Assembly: GCA_002321895.1 (NCBI GenBank)
Contig: DCMZ01000008.1
Coordinates: forward strand, 388,241-452,240
Length of the DNA: 64,000 nucleotides
Reading direction: 5' to 3'
Origin: Bdellovibrionaceae bacterium UBA1609
GTDB taxonomy: Bacteria; Bdellovibrionota; Bdellovibrionia; Bdellovibrionales; UBA1609
The notes below the pieces were generated by a model. It searched no databases. It was not told the DNA's origin and saw only the letters and a list, made by a program, of their open reading frames with translations. Positions 9,086 through 17,254 of this stretch are shown here, piece by piece. Position 1 is the first letter of the stretch. The number at the start of each line of letters is the position of its first letter. The position numbers and the translations under genes are program-made.

Positions 9086-11392
9086 GTGAATCGTATAAAA
9101 GTCATTGTTCTCGTTTTTTCTGCCATGCTTTCTGTTGTGGCACTTTACTATTTTCAGGCTAGCCGGTCGTTTGGTGATGTGTTTGTGCAATTGCAACAGG
9201 ATAATACCCGTCGGGCGGGTAAACTGTTGTTGCAAGCGGCCACTAGTGAAGTATCAACTTTAAAGAGGACTGCTGTTAGCTTGGCGAAGATAGAGGCTTC
9301 ACAGAAGTGGGTGGAGTCGTCGGATTCAAAAGTCATCAAGTCCAGCGACCTCAAAGATTCAAATTTTCTAGGGCAAGCTTTTTTACAACAAACATCGAAA
9401 GCCTCATGGGATTTAAGATGGATCTCTCTTCAGCCACAGATTATAGAAAATTGGTCAGAGTATTTAATTACTAAGATTTATCAGTCAATGAACTATCAGC
9501 GGCTGCCCGCGGGTAGAATACATTTCCAAAAGATCGAAAATCATCAAAAGCGCCCGCTTTGGTTAATGGCTTTTCATGTTGATTACAACGACTCTGCTGG
9601 AGGCTCATTGGACTCTTCACAATCAGGCGTCTTGGTGAGTGTTTTAAGTAATAATATGTTGTCACAAATGGGATTGTCTTTTCGTGGATTTGACTACGAG
9701 TTTATTCTGATGGATCAGAATGGCTTCGCGGTGAACCATTCTACAACATCTTATATCAGTGCCTCTTTCAGAGATTATAACCTTTTTGAGAATACTCCTT
9801 TTGAGAAAGATGAATACTTTGAAGGATTCTATGAGTTGGCTGGTGAGCCTATGTGGGGAATTCATCAGCATGTACCTGCGACTAATTTGCGGTTAGTGGT
9901 GGCTCGAAAGGTGGCTCAATTTGAAGTTGCGCCAATCATTTTTGACACAAAATGGTTGATTGGACTATTTGCCGTTATGGTGATGTTTTTATCACTCACC
10001 TTTTATTTGAAAAATGAAATAGAAGAGAAGTTTGTACTATTAAAGACTGCTCTGATAAATTTTTCCGATGGTGTTACGGATGTCCCTCCGGCATGGAGGA
10101 AAGCTATTCCTAACTCCATTCAGGCTCTTGAAAAGTTGTATGCTAGATCTTCTACGGAGAACCAGTCAGTTCAAGCACCAGAGGAATCCGTTGTGAAAGC
10201 AGATCCGCCCAAGGCAGAAGAAGTGGAGCCGGAATCACCTAAAAAGATTGTAGAACCCATTGTAGAGTCTACTGTTATGCGAGTTCCTTCTAGGGATAAT
10301 GTTCCTTTTGAAGAAGGAGATGAAGACGACGACGAATCGTTTTCAATTCTACCTAACGAAACTTTAGTGAGGGCGTTAAACGTTTCCGCTAAAGAGGCTG
10401 AGGTGAGTGATCAAGTGAGTTCAGATGCGGAGGATGACGTTCGTATTTTAGCTGAAATTAGTAAAGTGTCCGATGCGCCAGATAATGGGTTTTGGGCCCA
10501 AAAAGTCATAGCCGATAGTTTACGATCACTTAAGGAAAAGATGAAGTCTCAAAATATCCAACTGTCCCTGGCTATGAAAACGGACAAGCTTTTGCCGGTA
10601 GAAGGGAAAGCAAAAGATTTCGAAAACGCATTTAAACATGTTGTGAATAATGCCATTGAGTCTATGGATGGTGTGAGTGATAAAGTTTTAAGAATTAAAA
10701 TTGCATTGAATAAGGATGAAGTTCAAGTGGATGTCAGTGATCTGGGTCATGGTCTTTCTGATGATGATCTCGATCGAGTTTTTGATCCCTTCTTTACAAA
10801 GAAAGACTCACCTGATCATCCCGGTTTGGGATTAACCGCTGCAAAGAAATCCATAGAAGGATTGGGTGGCTATGTGGATATTGATATTCATCAAGAAGTT
10901 GGAACGACAGTAAGAATTATCGTGCCTTTGGCTGGCCATTCTTTAACAGAGATTTCGAAAGAGGATAATGAAGACTCTGAAGTATTAAATACGGATTCAA
11001 ATATAACTCTGAATCTAGATGAAGATGATGATGGGGATGATTTCTCTTTTGGTGGACCCGCGTCCTTTCCAGGGCCTGTCGTCAGTTCGGGAGCAGTGCC
11101 GGATATGCCTGAGGCGCCCGGTGAAGAGGGTAGTGGCTCTGTGACGGCTGATTTAATAGGGGATGACGGTGAGCAAGGGAATCAGGATTTTTCAGAGATT
11201 TCTCAAAGCAAGTTGAAACAGGAGCTTAATGTGTCGGCTCTCGATGAAAAAGAGATGCCTGATGAGATGCCAAATGCTCCTAAATCGGAATCCATGAGTT
11301 TGCAGGATAAGGATTCTCAAGCTCAAGCTAAAGAGCTCATTGATGATCTGATTAATATGCAGGTTAAGGTAAGAAGTCCTAAGGTGAAGTAG
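9086..11392 (+). CDS. membrane sensor with histidine-kinase-type ATPase domain lacking the phosphoacceptor His
   Basis: A 768-residue inner-membrane protein. TM1 is at about 6-24 and TM2 at about 290-309 (WLIGLFAVMVMFLSLTFYL), enclosing a periplasmic sensor domain of about 260 residues. A low-complexity Glu/Pro-rich cytoplasmic linker follows (about 350-460), then a HATPase_c domain with N-box NAFKHVVNNAIESM (about 514-527), G1 DLGHGLSDDD, F-box FDPFFTKK and G2 GLGLTAAKKS (about 580). No histidine occurs between TM2 and the N-box, so the usual DHp helix with its phospho-His is missing. The last 140 residues are acidic and disordered. Start GTG is preceded by GGGAAGG. It is followed 3 bp later by a degenerate receiver/GGDEF gene, a likely partner. 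Confidence 0.78.
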   Translation: MNRIKVIVLVFSAMLSVVALYYFQASRSFGDVFVQLQQDNTRRAGKLLLQAATSEVSTLKRTAVSLAKIEASQKWVESSDSKVIKSSDLKDSNFLGQAFLQQTSKASWDLRWISLQPQIIENWSEYLITKIYQSMNYQRLPAGRIHFQKIENHQKRPLWLMAFHVDYNDSAGGSLDSSQSGVLVSVLSNNMLSQMGLSFRGFDYEFILMDQNGFAVNHSTTSYISASFRDYNLFENTPFEKDEYFEGFYELAGEPMWGIHQHVPATNLRLVVARKVAQFEVAPIIFDTKWLIGLFAVMVMFLSLTFYLKNEIEEKFVLLKTALINFSDGVTDVPPAWRKAIPNSIQALEKLYARSSTENQSVQAPEESVVKADPPKAEEVEPESPKKIVEPIVESTVMRVPSRDNVPFEEGDEDDDESFSILPNETLVRALNVSAKEAEVSDQVSSDAEDDVRILAEISKVSDAPDNGFWAQKVIADSLRSLKEKMKSQNIQLSLAMKTDKLLPVEGKAKDFENAFKHVVNNAIESMDGVSDKVLRIKIALNKDEVQVDVSDLGHGLSDDDLDRVFDPFFTKKDSPDHPGLGLTAAKKSIEGLGGYVDIDIHQEVGTTVRIIVPLAGHSLTEISKEDNEDSEVLNTDSNITLNLDEDDDGDDFSFGGPASFPGPVVSSGAVPDMPEAPGEEGSGSVTADLIGDDGEQGNQDFSEISQSKLKQELNVSALDEKEMPDEMPNAPKSESMSLQDKDSQAQAKELIDDLINMQVKVRSPKVK

Positions 11393-11395
11393 TTA

Positions 11396-12880
11396 ATGAT
11401 TAGTAAATTTGTGCCGTCCTCGGCATTCAAATATTTTAACGTTTTGGTCGTGGATTCAAGTCCAAGTCGGGGTGCTGATATAGGCCAAATACTACAGTCT
11501 GAGGACTATACCGTTAAAATTATTAATCGGTTTGAAGATTTTTTCCCTACCGTAATGGAATATGTTCCCCATGTTATTTTATGGCCTTATGACAATGAGG
11601 AAGATTTTGTTGAATCCTTAAGTTTGGTTAAAAATAAGTTACCGGAAACTCATATTATCATTCTTTCCGATGAAATGAATCGGGCGGCAGCTTTGTCCAC
11701 ATTTAATCATGGAGTTTATGACTGCATCGAGTACCCATTTATTGATCAATGCATTTTGACGGAATCTATTAAGCGCGCTTTGGAGAGAGATTGGCTCTAC
11801 TACCAAGCGGAACAAATTCAGAATGTTGCAAAAGATAAAGGTTTAAGCTCCCAATCTCAGATGGCAAGTTCTAATCTTATAGTGGATAAAGATGTACAGT
11901 GGATGAAGTCATTGAGTCATTTGCACACAATGGACGAATTCATTGTGAGTCAGTTGAAGTTCCTTTCCAAAATTAATGAAAATACGGAAGTGATTTTCTT
12001 CAAATACTTAAGAAATCATAGGTCGATCACAGCTGCTTTTTCAGTCCATGAAGATTTAAGTAAGTTAGGAAATCTTGGGATTCGGTTGGCACAGGAGGAA
12101 ACTCCACTGGGCGTGACGGAAATGCTGGAAACGCCTTCAACAATTCCTTCATTAAAAGAGTTGATTAAAAATGTTTTCAAAGCCAGTAGTTTTAAGTGCC
12201 ACCCCATCACCATTGAAGGCGATATACTCGGTTTTTATGCCATTTTGACTGACACTCAAGAGGAGATGTCAGAGAAAAATAAATTTAAGTTGGAATGTCT
12301 GCATCATGTTGGGCGGGCGGTACATATACAAAGAAAACTTTTTAAAGTGAATCGTTTGGACGATGTTACCGGAATCTTGAGGCGACATAGTTTTTTCGAC
12401 AGATTAAAAGAAGAAATTTCAAGATCACGAAGAATCCTGAAGCCTGTTTGTCTTTTAGTAATTAGTTTGGATAATTATGATTCCATGGTGAATTCGGAAG
12501 ATATTGAAGATATTAATGCGGTATTTAGAGCGCTTGCTAAATTGCTTGAGCAGAATTCACGAGTGAACGATATAGTTGGCCGGCTGGGTCAATTCGACTT
12601 TGGATTAATTCTCCCACACACTGACATTAAGGGTGGGAAAATAAAAGGTGAGCGAATCAGGAAGATGATCGATGCAGCTATATTTTCCGGTATTGGAAAG
12701 AATCAAGTTAAACTTCAAGTGAGCGTCGGAGTGGCTGAATATCCTTCACATTGTTCCGATTCGGAGGACTTTTTTCAACGAGCTGATGAAGCCATGTTTG
12801 AAGCTCGAAGAAATGGAGGAAATAAGACCTGTGAAGGGCGTCCTCTCGGTAAATTTACCCCTGATTTTGAAGTGGATTGA
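11396..12880 (+). CDS. pseudo-receiver plus degenerate GGDEF domain protein
   Basis: A 494-residue cytoplasmic signalling protein. Residues 13-130 have the fold pattern of a response-regulator receiver (FNVLVVDSSPSRG, PHVILWPYD, HIIILSDEM, YDCIEYPF), but the phosphorylatable Asp is Trp (W63) and the conserved Lys before Pro is Tyr. Residues 170-320 resemble a GAF-like sensor region. Residues 320-485 match a GGDEF domain (DDVTGILRRHSFFDRL at its start, VGVAEYP and ADEAMFEARRNGGNK at its end), yet the signature reads RLGQFDF instead of GGDEF, so diguanylate cyclase activity is doubtful. It directly follows the His-less kinase gene. It may bind c-di-GMP or GTP as an effector, or act by protein contacts only. 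Confidence 0.75.
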   Translation: MISKFVPSSAFKYFNVLVVDSSPSRGADIGQILQSEDYTVKIINRFEDFFPTVMEYVPHVILWPYDNEEDFVESLSLVKNKLPETHIIILSDEMNRAAALSTFNHGVYDCIEYPFIDQCILTESIKRALERDWLYYQAEQIQNVAKDKGLSSQSQMASSNLIVDKDVQWMKSLSHLHTMDEFIVSQLKFLSKINENTEVIFFKYLRNHRSITAAFSVHEDLSKLGNLGIRLAQEETPLGVTEMLETPSTIPSLKELIKNVFKASSFKCHPITIEGDILGFYAILTDTQEEMSEKNKFKLECLHHVGRAVHIQRKLFKVNRLDDVTGILRRHSFFDRLKEEISRSRRILKPVCLLVISLDNYDSMVNSEDIEDINAVFRALAKLLEQNSRVNDIVGRLGQFDFGLILPHTDIKGGKIKGERIRKMIDAAIFSGIGKNQVKLQVSVGVAEYPSHCSDSEDFFQRADEAMFEARRNGGNKTCEGRPLGKFTPDFEVD

Positions 12881-12887
12881 GGTGATC

Positions 12888-14063
12888 ATGCAGTCCTTAC
12901 GAGGCTCTTTCGCTGAAATTGACTTGGAAGCCTTACAGAGTAACCTTTCTAAAATCATTCAATTTTGTGGAACCCCGGGGTTTGTATGTCCCATGATAAA
13001 AGCCAATGCCTATGGACATGGGGATCTGCAGGTAGGCAGAGCACTGCAAGATCAAGGCTTACAACACTTGGGAGTGGCTTTGGTCGAAGAGGCTTTGGAT
13101 TTGAGGGCTGCAGGAATCACAGATCCCAATATTTTGACCTTTTCAACAATTGGACCGCAATCTGTAAAATCCATTATTGATGCCTCCATCACACCTGTTG
13201 TGAGTTCGTTAGTCGATTTAGAACTGTTAAAAGATGCGGTTCCCGTTTCCAGCAAGCTGCCTGTTCACTTAAAAATTGATACAGGTATGCATCGTATGGG
13301 TTTACCAATAGATCAATTGGAACGAGCGGTGGAGTTTTTTAATGGGCAAACTCGGCTGACTTTAGAGGGCCTTTGTACTCATCTATCCGATGCTGAGGAT
13401 ATTGGTAATTTAGAGGGTGAAAGCTTTAAGCAATTGAATTTGTTTCGGAGGGCTTGGGATTTTGTGCAGTCTTTGAACCCTAAATTCGCACATGCATATA
13501 ATTCTTCGGGTGCGTTAGGTTTGCATGCTCATAAGCATTTGGAGGAGTGGAGTGCTTTCACTGGGTTTGGGATTCGGCCTGGCATCGGTATGTACGGAGC
13601 CGTTCCTGAATCTGACTCTACTTTGACTCAATCGCAAATTGAAAGTTTGAATTTAGTAGGAGCTATGACTTTAACCTCTGTGATAGGTCATATTCATACC
13701 ATCGAATCGGGGGAATCTGTTTCCTATGGTTCTAAGTGGACAGCGCAAAGAGATTCAGTGGTTGCCACCATACCTCTCGGTTATGCTGATGGGATTCATA
13801 GAGTGTCCTCAGGAAAAGGTTTTGTTACTCATAAAGAGTTGAGGGCTCAACAAGTGGGAACTGTTTGTATGGACTATTTTATCATTGATATCACAGATTG
13901 GCCTGTATCTAAGCAAAAGGTCGGGTTACCAATAACTATTTTTGGGGGGAGACCAGGAGCGTGCAGTGCATCTGAATGGGCAGGCTGGGGAAACACCATT
14001 TCCTATGAGGTATTTACCTCTGTTTCCAGTCGAGTGCCTAGGAAATATTTGCCGAGAAGTTAA
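12888..14063 (+). CDS. alr: alanine racemase
   Basis: A 391-residue PLP enzyme that interconverts L- and D-alanine for peptidoglycan. The PLP lysine is in PMIKANAYGHG (K38), the family signature. HLKIDTGMHRMG, GIRPGIGMYG, the second catalytic Tyr in SVSYGSKW (about 279) and GTVCMDYF are all present, and the length is normal for Alr. The start at 12888 has GAGGTG seven bases before it; a longer reading frame exists upstream but overlaps the previous gene. It lies 7 bp after the degenerate GGDEF gene. Confidence 0.93.
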   Translation: MQSLRGSFAEIDLEALQSNLSKIIQFCGTPGFVCPMIKANAYGHGDLQVGRALQDQGLQHLGVALVEEALDLRAAGITDPNILTFSTIGPQSVKSIIDASITPVVSSLVDLELLKDAVPVSSKLPVHLKIDTGMHRMGLPIDQLERAVEFFNGQTRLTLEGLCTHLSDAEDIGNLEGESFKQLNLFRRAWDFVQSLNPKFAHAYNSSGALGLHAHKHLEEWSAFTGFGIRPGIGMYGAVPESDSTLTQSQIESLNLVGAMTLTSVIGHIHTIESGESVSYGSKWTAQRDSVVATIPLGYADGIHRVSSGKGFVTHKELRAQQVGTVCMDYFIIDITDWPVSKQKVGLPITIFGGRPGACSASEWAGWGNTISYEVFTSVSSRVPRKYLPRS

Positions 14064-14176
14064 GCTTTTTTTGCAAAGTATATATTTGTAGAAGAAATGG
14101 AACAATTTGCCTTCCATCGATAGTTGAGTTCCAATACAAAACCTTTAAAGAGATCCACCACTTAACACGCCGTTGC

Positions 14177-14182
14177 TATAAT
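14177..14182 (+). promoter_or_regulatory. TATAAT -10 element just before mlaE start
   Basis: A perfect TATAAT ends only 4 bp before the first ATG of mlaE, and no Shine-Dalgarno sequence precedes it. A transcript starting 6-8 bases after the hexamer would begin at or near the second ATG (14190). The -35 region at 17-bp spacing (TCCACC) is weak. Confidence 0.35.
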
Positions 14183-14186
14183 TAAT

Positions 14187-15029
14187 ATGATGAAAGTTTG
14201 GCTAGAGTATCGACAACGAGTGAACGCATCCATCGACGAATTTTTCATTGGTCTTTATGAGAAATTCGTTTCTGTGGTTTATGGGTTTGGGCAAACGCTC
14301 GTCTTCACGCACCAATGTGCAAGGTACATGTTTTCAAAACCGTCACGGTTTTCCAACATGATTCAACACATGCATTTTATTGGGAATGATTCCATTATCA
14401 TCATCGCTTTGACCGGTTGTTTTACCGGATTGGCCCTATCCTACCAAATTTATATTGGATTCAATCTCGTGAATGCAACCAATCTGGTGGGACCCACTGT
14501 GGCCCTGGGAATTTTTAAAGAACTGGCTCCCGTTTTAACAGGTTTAATCGTTGCTGCCAGGGCCGGCGGTGCCATGGCAGCTCAGTTGGGGACAATGCGG
14601 GTATCGGAACAAATTGATGCTTTAGAAGTCATGGGCGTAAATCCCAAACAATATCTGGTGTCCCCAAGAATTTTAGCTTCTTTTTTAACGTTACCATTGT
14701 TGTGTGGTGCTTTTGATTTTATTGCGATTCATGGATCTGAATTACTATGTGTAAATGTCCTGGGGTTAGACTCTGCCATTTTTTGGGATAAAATTGAAAC
14801 ATGGATCGAGCCAAAGGATATCATCGAAGGCTTGATTAAATCTGCGGTATTTGGAATTACCTTTTCCGCCATATGTTGCAAGACCGGTTTCTACACTTCG
14901 GGGGGAGCTAAAGGGGTCGGGGAAGCGACAAATAGAGGAGTTGTGAACTCAATGGTTTGGATCATTATTTTAAACTTCTTTGTTTCAAATATAATTCGAA
15001 TGTATTTTACAATCGCGGAGGCGTTATGA
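14187..15029 (+). CDS. mlaE: MlaE/YrbE-family ABC transporter permease
   Basis: A 280-residue inner-membrane permease of the MlaE family, the membrane part of MCE phospholipid transporters. The family core is clear: FKELAPVLTGLIVAARAGG, MAAQLGTMRVSEQIDALEVM and NPKQYLVSPRILAS in the middle, followed by hydrophobic helices to the C terminus. The stop overlaps the ATG of the ATPase gene (ATGA), and the MCE protein follows, giving the standard E-F-D order. The first two codons are both ATG, and no ribosome binding site is visible before them. Confidence 0.9.
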   Translation: MMKVWLEYRQRVNASIDEFFIGLYEKFVSVVYGFGQTLVFTHQCARYMFSKPSRFSNMIQHMHFIGNDSIIIIALTGCFTGLALSYQIYIGFNLVNATNLVGPTVALGIFKELAPVLTGLIVAARAGGAMAAQLGTMRVSEQIDALEVMGVNPKQYLVSPRILASFLTLPLLCGAFDFIAIHGSELLCVNVLGLDSAIFWDKIETWIEPKDIIEGLIKSAVFGITFSAICCKTGFYTSGGAKGVGEATNRGVVNSMVWIIILNFFVSNIIRMYFTIAEAL

Positions 15030-15784
15030 GTACCGCAGTTGAAATTACTGATCTTAGAAAGTCATTCGATGGTGGAAATACTTTTATATTAAAAGGTATT
15101 AATCTACAGATCCCTAAAGACAAAGTGACTGTCATAATTGGTTTTAGTGGTACGGGTAAGTCTGTTTTGATTAAACACATTCTAGGTTTGATCGAGCCCA
15201 CATCGGGGTCCGTTAGAATTTTTGATCACGAGATTAAACATATGTCGGAAGATGAAGTGATTCAATTGCGATGCAAGATGGGAATGTTGTTCCAGCACGC
15301 GGCTTTGTTTGATGATATGACGGTCATTGAAAATGTCATGTTTCCTCTCAAAGAGCATCGCCCTGAGCTGGGTAAGTCTGAGATTCGACGTATTGCTGAG
15401 GAGAAGCTCATTCAATCTGGTATGGAGGAGATTCATTTTAACAAGTTGCCGGCGGAGTTAAGTGGTGGAATGAGAAAGCGAGTGGGTTTGGCGCGAGCGC
15501 TTTCTCTGGATCCTGAAATTCTTATATATGATGAGCCAACAACGGGTCTAGACCCCATTTTAACGGAAATGGTCGATGATTTAATTCTAAGTACGCATAG
15601 ACGAATTGAGGGGGCGACCAGTATTGTGATATCCCATGACCTCAATGCTGCATTTAGAATTGGTGAAAATATAGTCATGCTAGATAAAGGGACAGTACTT
15701 ATGCAGGGTACACCCCAAGACTTTTTGAATACAGATAACAAGTTTATACGTAGATTTGTCGATAAGGGCATTAGAAGAGAATAG
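15026..15784 (+). CDS. mlaF: MlaF-type ABC transporter ATP-binding protein
   Basis: A 252-residue ABC ATPase. Walker A is GFSGTGKSVLIKH, the Q-loop is LFQHAALFDDMTV, the signature is LSGGMRKRVGLARAL, and Walker B with its Glu is ILIYDEPTTGLDP; the switch His is in VISHDL. The MRKR signature variant is typical of the MlaF/Mkl subfamily. The start at 15026 overlaps the mlaE stop; an upstream in-frame ATG at 14957 would lie deep inside mlaE and is rejected. Energises lipid transport across the periplasm with MlaE and the MCE protein. Confidence 0.92.
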   Translation: MSTAVEITDLRKSFDGGNTFILKGINLQIPKDKVTVIIGFSGTGKSVLIKHILGLIEPTSGSVRIFDHEIKHMSEDEVIQLRCKMGMLFQHAALFDDMTVIENVMFPLKEHRPELGKSEIRRIAEEKLIQSGMEEIHFNKLPAELSGGMRKRVGLARALSLDPEILIYDEPTTGLDPILTEMVDDLILSTHRRIEGATSIVISHDLNAAFRIGENIVMLDKGTVLMQGTPQDFLNTDNKFIRRFVDKGIRRE

Positions 15785-15786
15785 CT

Positions 15787-17175
15787 ATGTTGAATACACC
15801 AGAATTCAAAGTGGGAATGCTCGTAGCCATCATTTCGGTGGTGATCGCCTCTATGACACTAAAAGTGTCTAAAGGGCCTTCTGCGTTTTCTGGGCAGAAA
15901 CAGTACTATTTTGAGATCGATAATGCTGCTGGTTTGGTGCCAAACTCTGCGGTCACCATGGCGGGCATAAAGATTGGTACCATTGATGCTATCGATTTAG
16001 TTGATGGAAGGGCGAGAGTGACTCTTGCCATTGAAGATGATGTACCTGTTACCGTGGCCAGTGAAGTGGAAATTCGGACTCAGGGTATACTTGGAGATAA
16101 GGGCGTAGAGCTGAAACCGGGTGACGTAACGGCACCTCTTTTAAAATCTGGTGAGCGCTTAACGACTCGGGGTGAAGCGGGTTCTTTGGAGCAGGCTATT
16201 GCAAAAGTGAGCGAGATTGCGGACAGTTTAAGTACACTGGGCAAAACATTAGAAAAGGCTACAACCGGTGATGGAGATAGCACCTCTCCAGTGGGTCGAA
16301 TTGTCTTGAATGTGGAGAGAGTCACCGAAGATCTCAAGGATATAACGGGCCAGAATAAGCAAAAGGTGAACGATATCATGGATCGTTTGGCTGACATCAC
16401 TGAAACCATTGACGAATTGGTGAATGATGAAGGGGAGAATGGGCTTAGGCGGTCTTGGACAAAGTTCACCGGCAGCTTAGGCAAGTTAGAGTCGGCCATT
16501 AACAACATTGATGAAGTTACGGATAAAATTAATAACGGCGACGGTACAATTGGTCGATTGATCAATGATGAAGAAACCATAGATAAGCTTAATGGAGCCA
16601 TTGATAACGTGAATGAGTTTCTTGGTGGGGCTCAAGATATGCAAACCGCCATCGATTATCATGCGGAATATCTCTCATCCCCTAGCCTTACCAAGTCCTA
16701 TTTGGGGTTCAGAATTCAGCCAGGTTTAGATAGATATTACCTTATTCAGGTGGTGGATGATCCTTCGGGAGTCACAGAAGGTAAGGAAACCACAACGGTT
16801 ATTGATGGTGGAAGTCCTGAAGTTAAAGATGAAACCATCGTCTATAGGAATGAAGTTAAATTCTCAGTCATGTTTGGTAAAAACTTTTACGACTTCACGG
16901 TTCGCGGTGGGATCTTAGAGAACTCCGGTGGCTTGGGATTTGATTATTATCTTTTTAATAGACATTTAAGACTCACATTAGAGGCCTGGGACTTTTCTGA
17001 TACCCATGTGAAAGCTTATGCTAAGTACAATATTTGGAAAGGTGTCTATGCCGTTGCTGGAGTAGATGATGCCGCAGATCCAGATTTTAATTCACCATTC
17101 TTTGGTGCTGGATTGTTCCTTACAAATGATGACTTGAAGATACTTGCCTCACAGTTCTCTTTCAGCGGGAATTGA
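15787..17175 (+). CDS. mlaD: MlaD-type MCE protein with C-terminal beta-rich domain
   Basis: A 462-residue MCE protein. One N-terminal TM helix (about 8-26) anchors it in the inner membrane; the MCE domain (about 35-118) has GLVPNSAVTMAGIKIGTIDAI and GILGDKGVELKPG. A helical, coiled-coil-like middle (about 130-290) follows, as in MCE proteins that form periplasmic tubes. The last 165 residues are unlike E. coli MlaD: they alternate amphipathic strands (YYLIQVVDDP, FYDFTVRGGILEN, LRLTLEAWDF, VYAVAGVDD) and resemble an outer-membrane or barrel-like domain. Length is 2.5 times that of E. coli MlaD. It forms an operon with mlaE and mlaF, 2 bp after mlaF. Confidence 0.87.
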   Translation: MLNTPEFKVGMLVAIISVVIASMTLKVSKGPSAFSGQKQYYFEIDNAAGLVPNSAVTMAGIKIGTIDAIDLVDGRARVTLAIEDDVPVTVASEVEIRTQGILGDKGVELKPGDVTAPLLKSGERLTTRGEAGSLEQAIAKVSEIADSLSTLGKTLEKATTGDGDSTSPVGRIVLNVERVTEDLKDITGQNKQKVNDIMDRLADITETIDELVNDEGENGLRRSWTKFTGSLGKLESAINNIDEVTDKINNGDGTIGRLINDEETIDKLNGAIDNVNEFLGGAQDMQTAIDYHAEYLSSPSLTKSYLGFRIQPGLDRYYLIQVVDDPSGVTEGKETTTVIDGGSPEVKDETIVYRNEVKFSVMFGKNFYDFTVRGGILENSGGLGFDYYLFNRHLRLTLEAWDFSDTHVKAYAKYNIWKGVYAVAGVDDAADPDFNSPFFGAGLFLTNDDLKILASQFSFSGN

Positions 17176-17254
17176 CTTCATTGCAGCCGCATTATGGGTT
17201 GCCCACATTCTTCTAAAATGACATAAAATAGATGCTCTTATCCAAAGGAAAATC

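Noticed and set aside
14957..15025. upstream extension of the mlaF reading frame
   Set aside because: It lies inside mlaE; the ATGA overlap at 15026 starts exactly at the normal MlaF N terminus.
16080..16601. 173-codon minus-strand reading frame inside mlaD
   Set aside because: Low-complexity Ser/Pro/Val-rich translation, no start signals, and fully antisense to a clear MCE gene.
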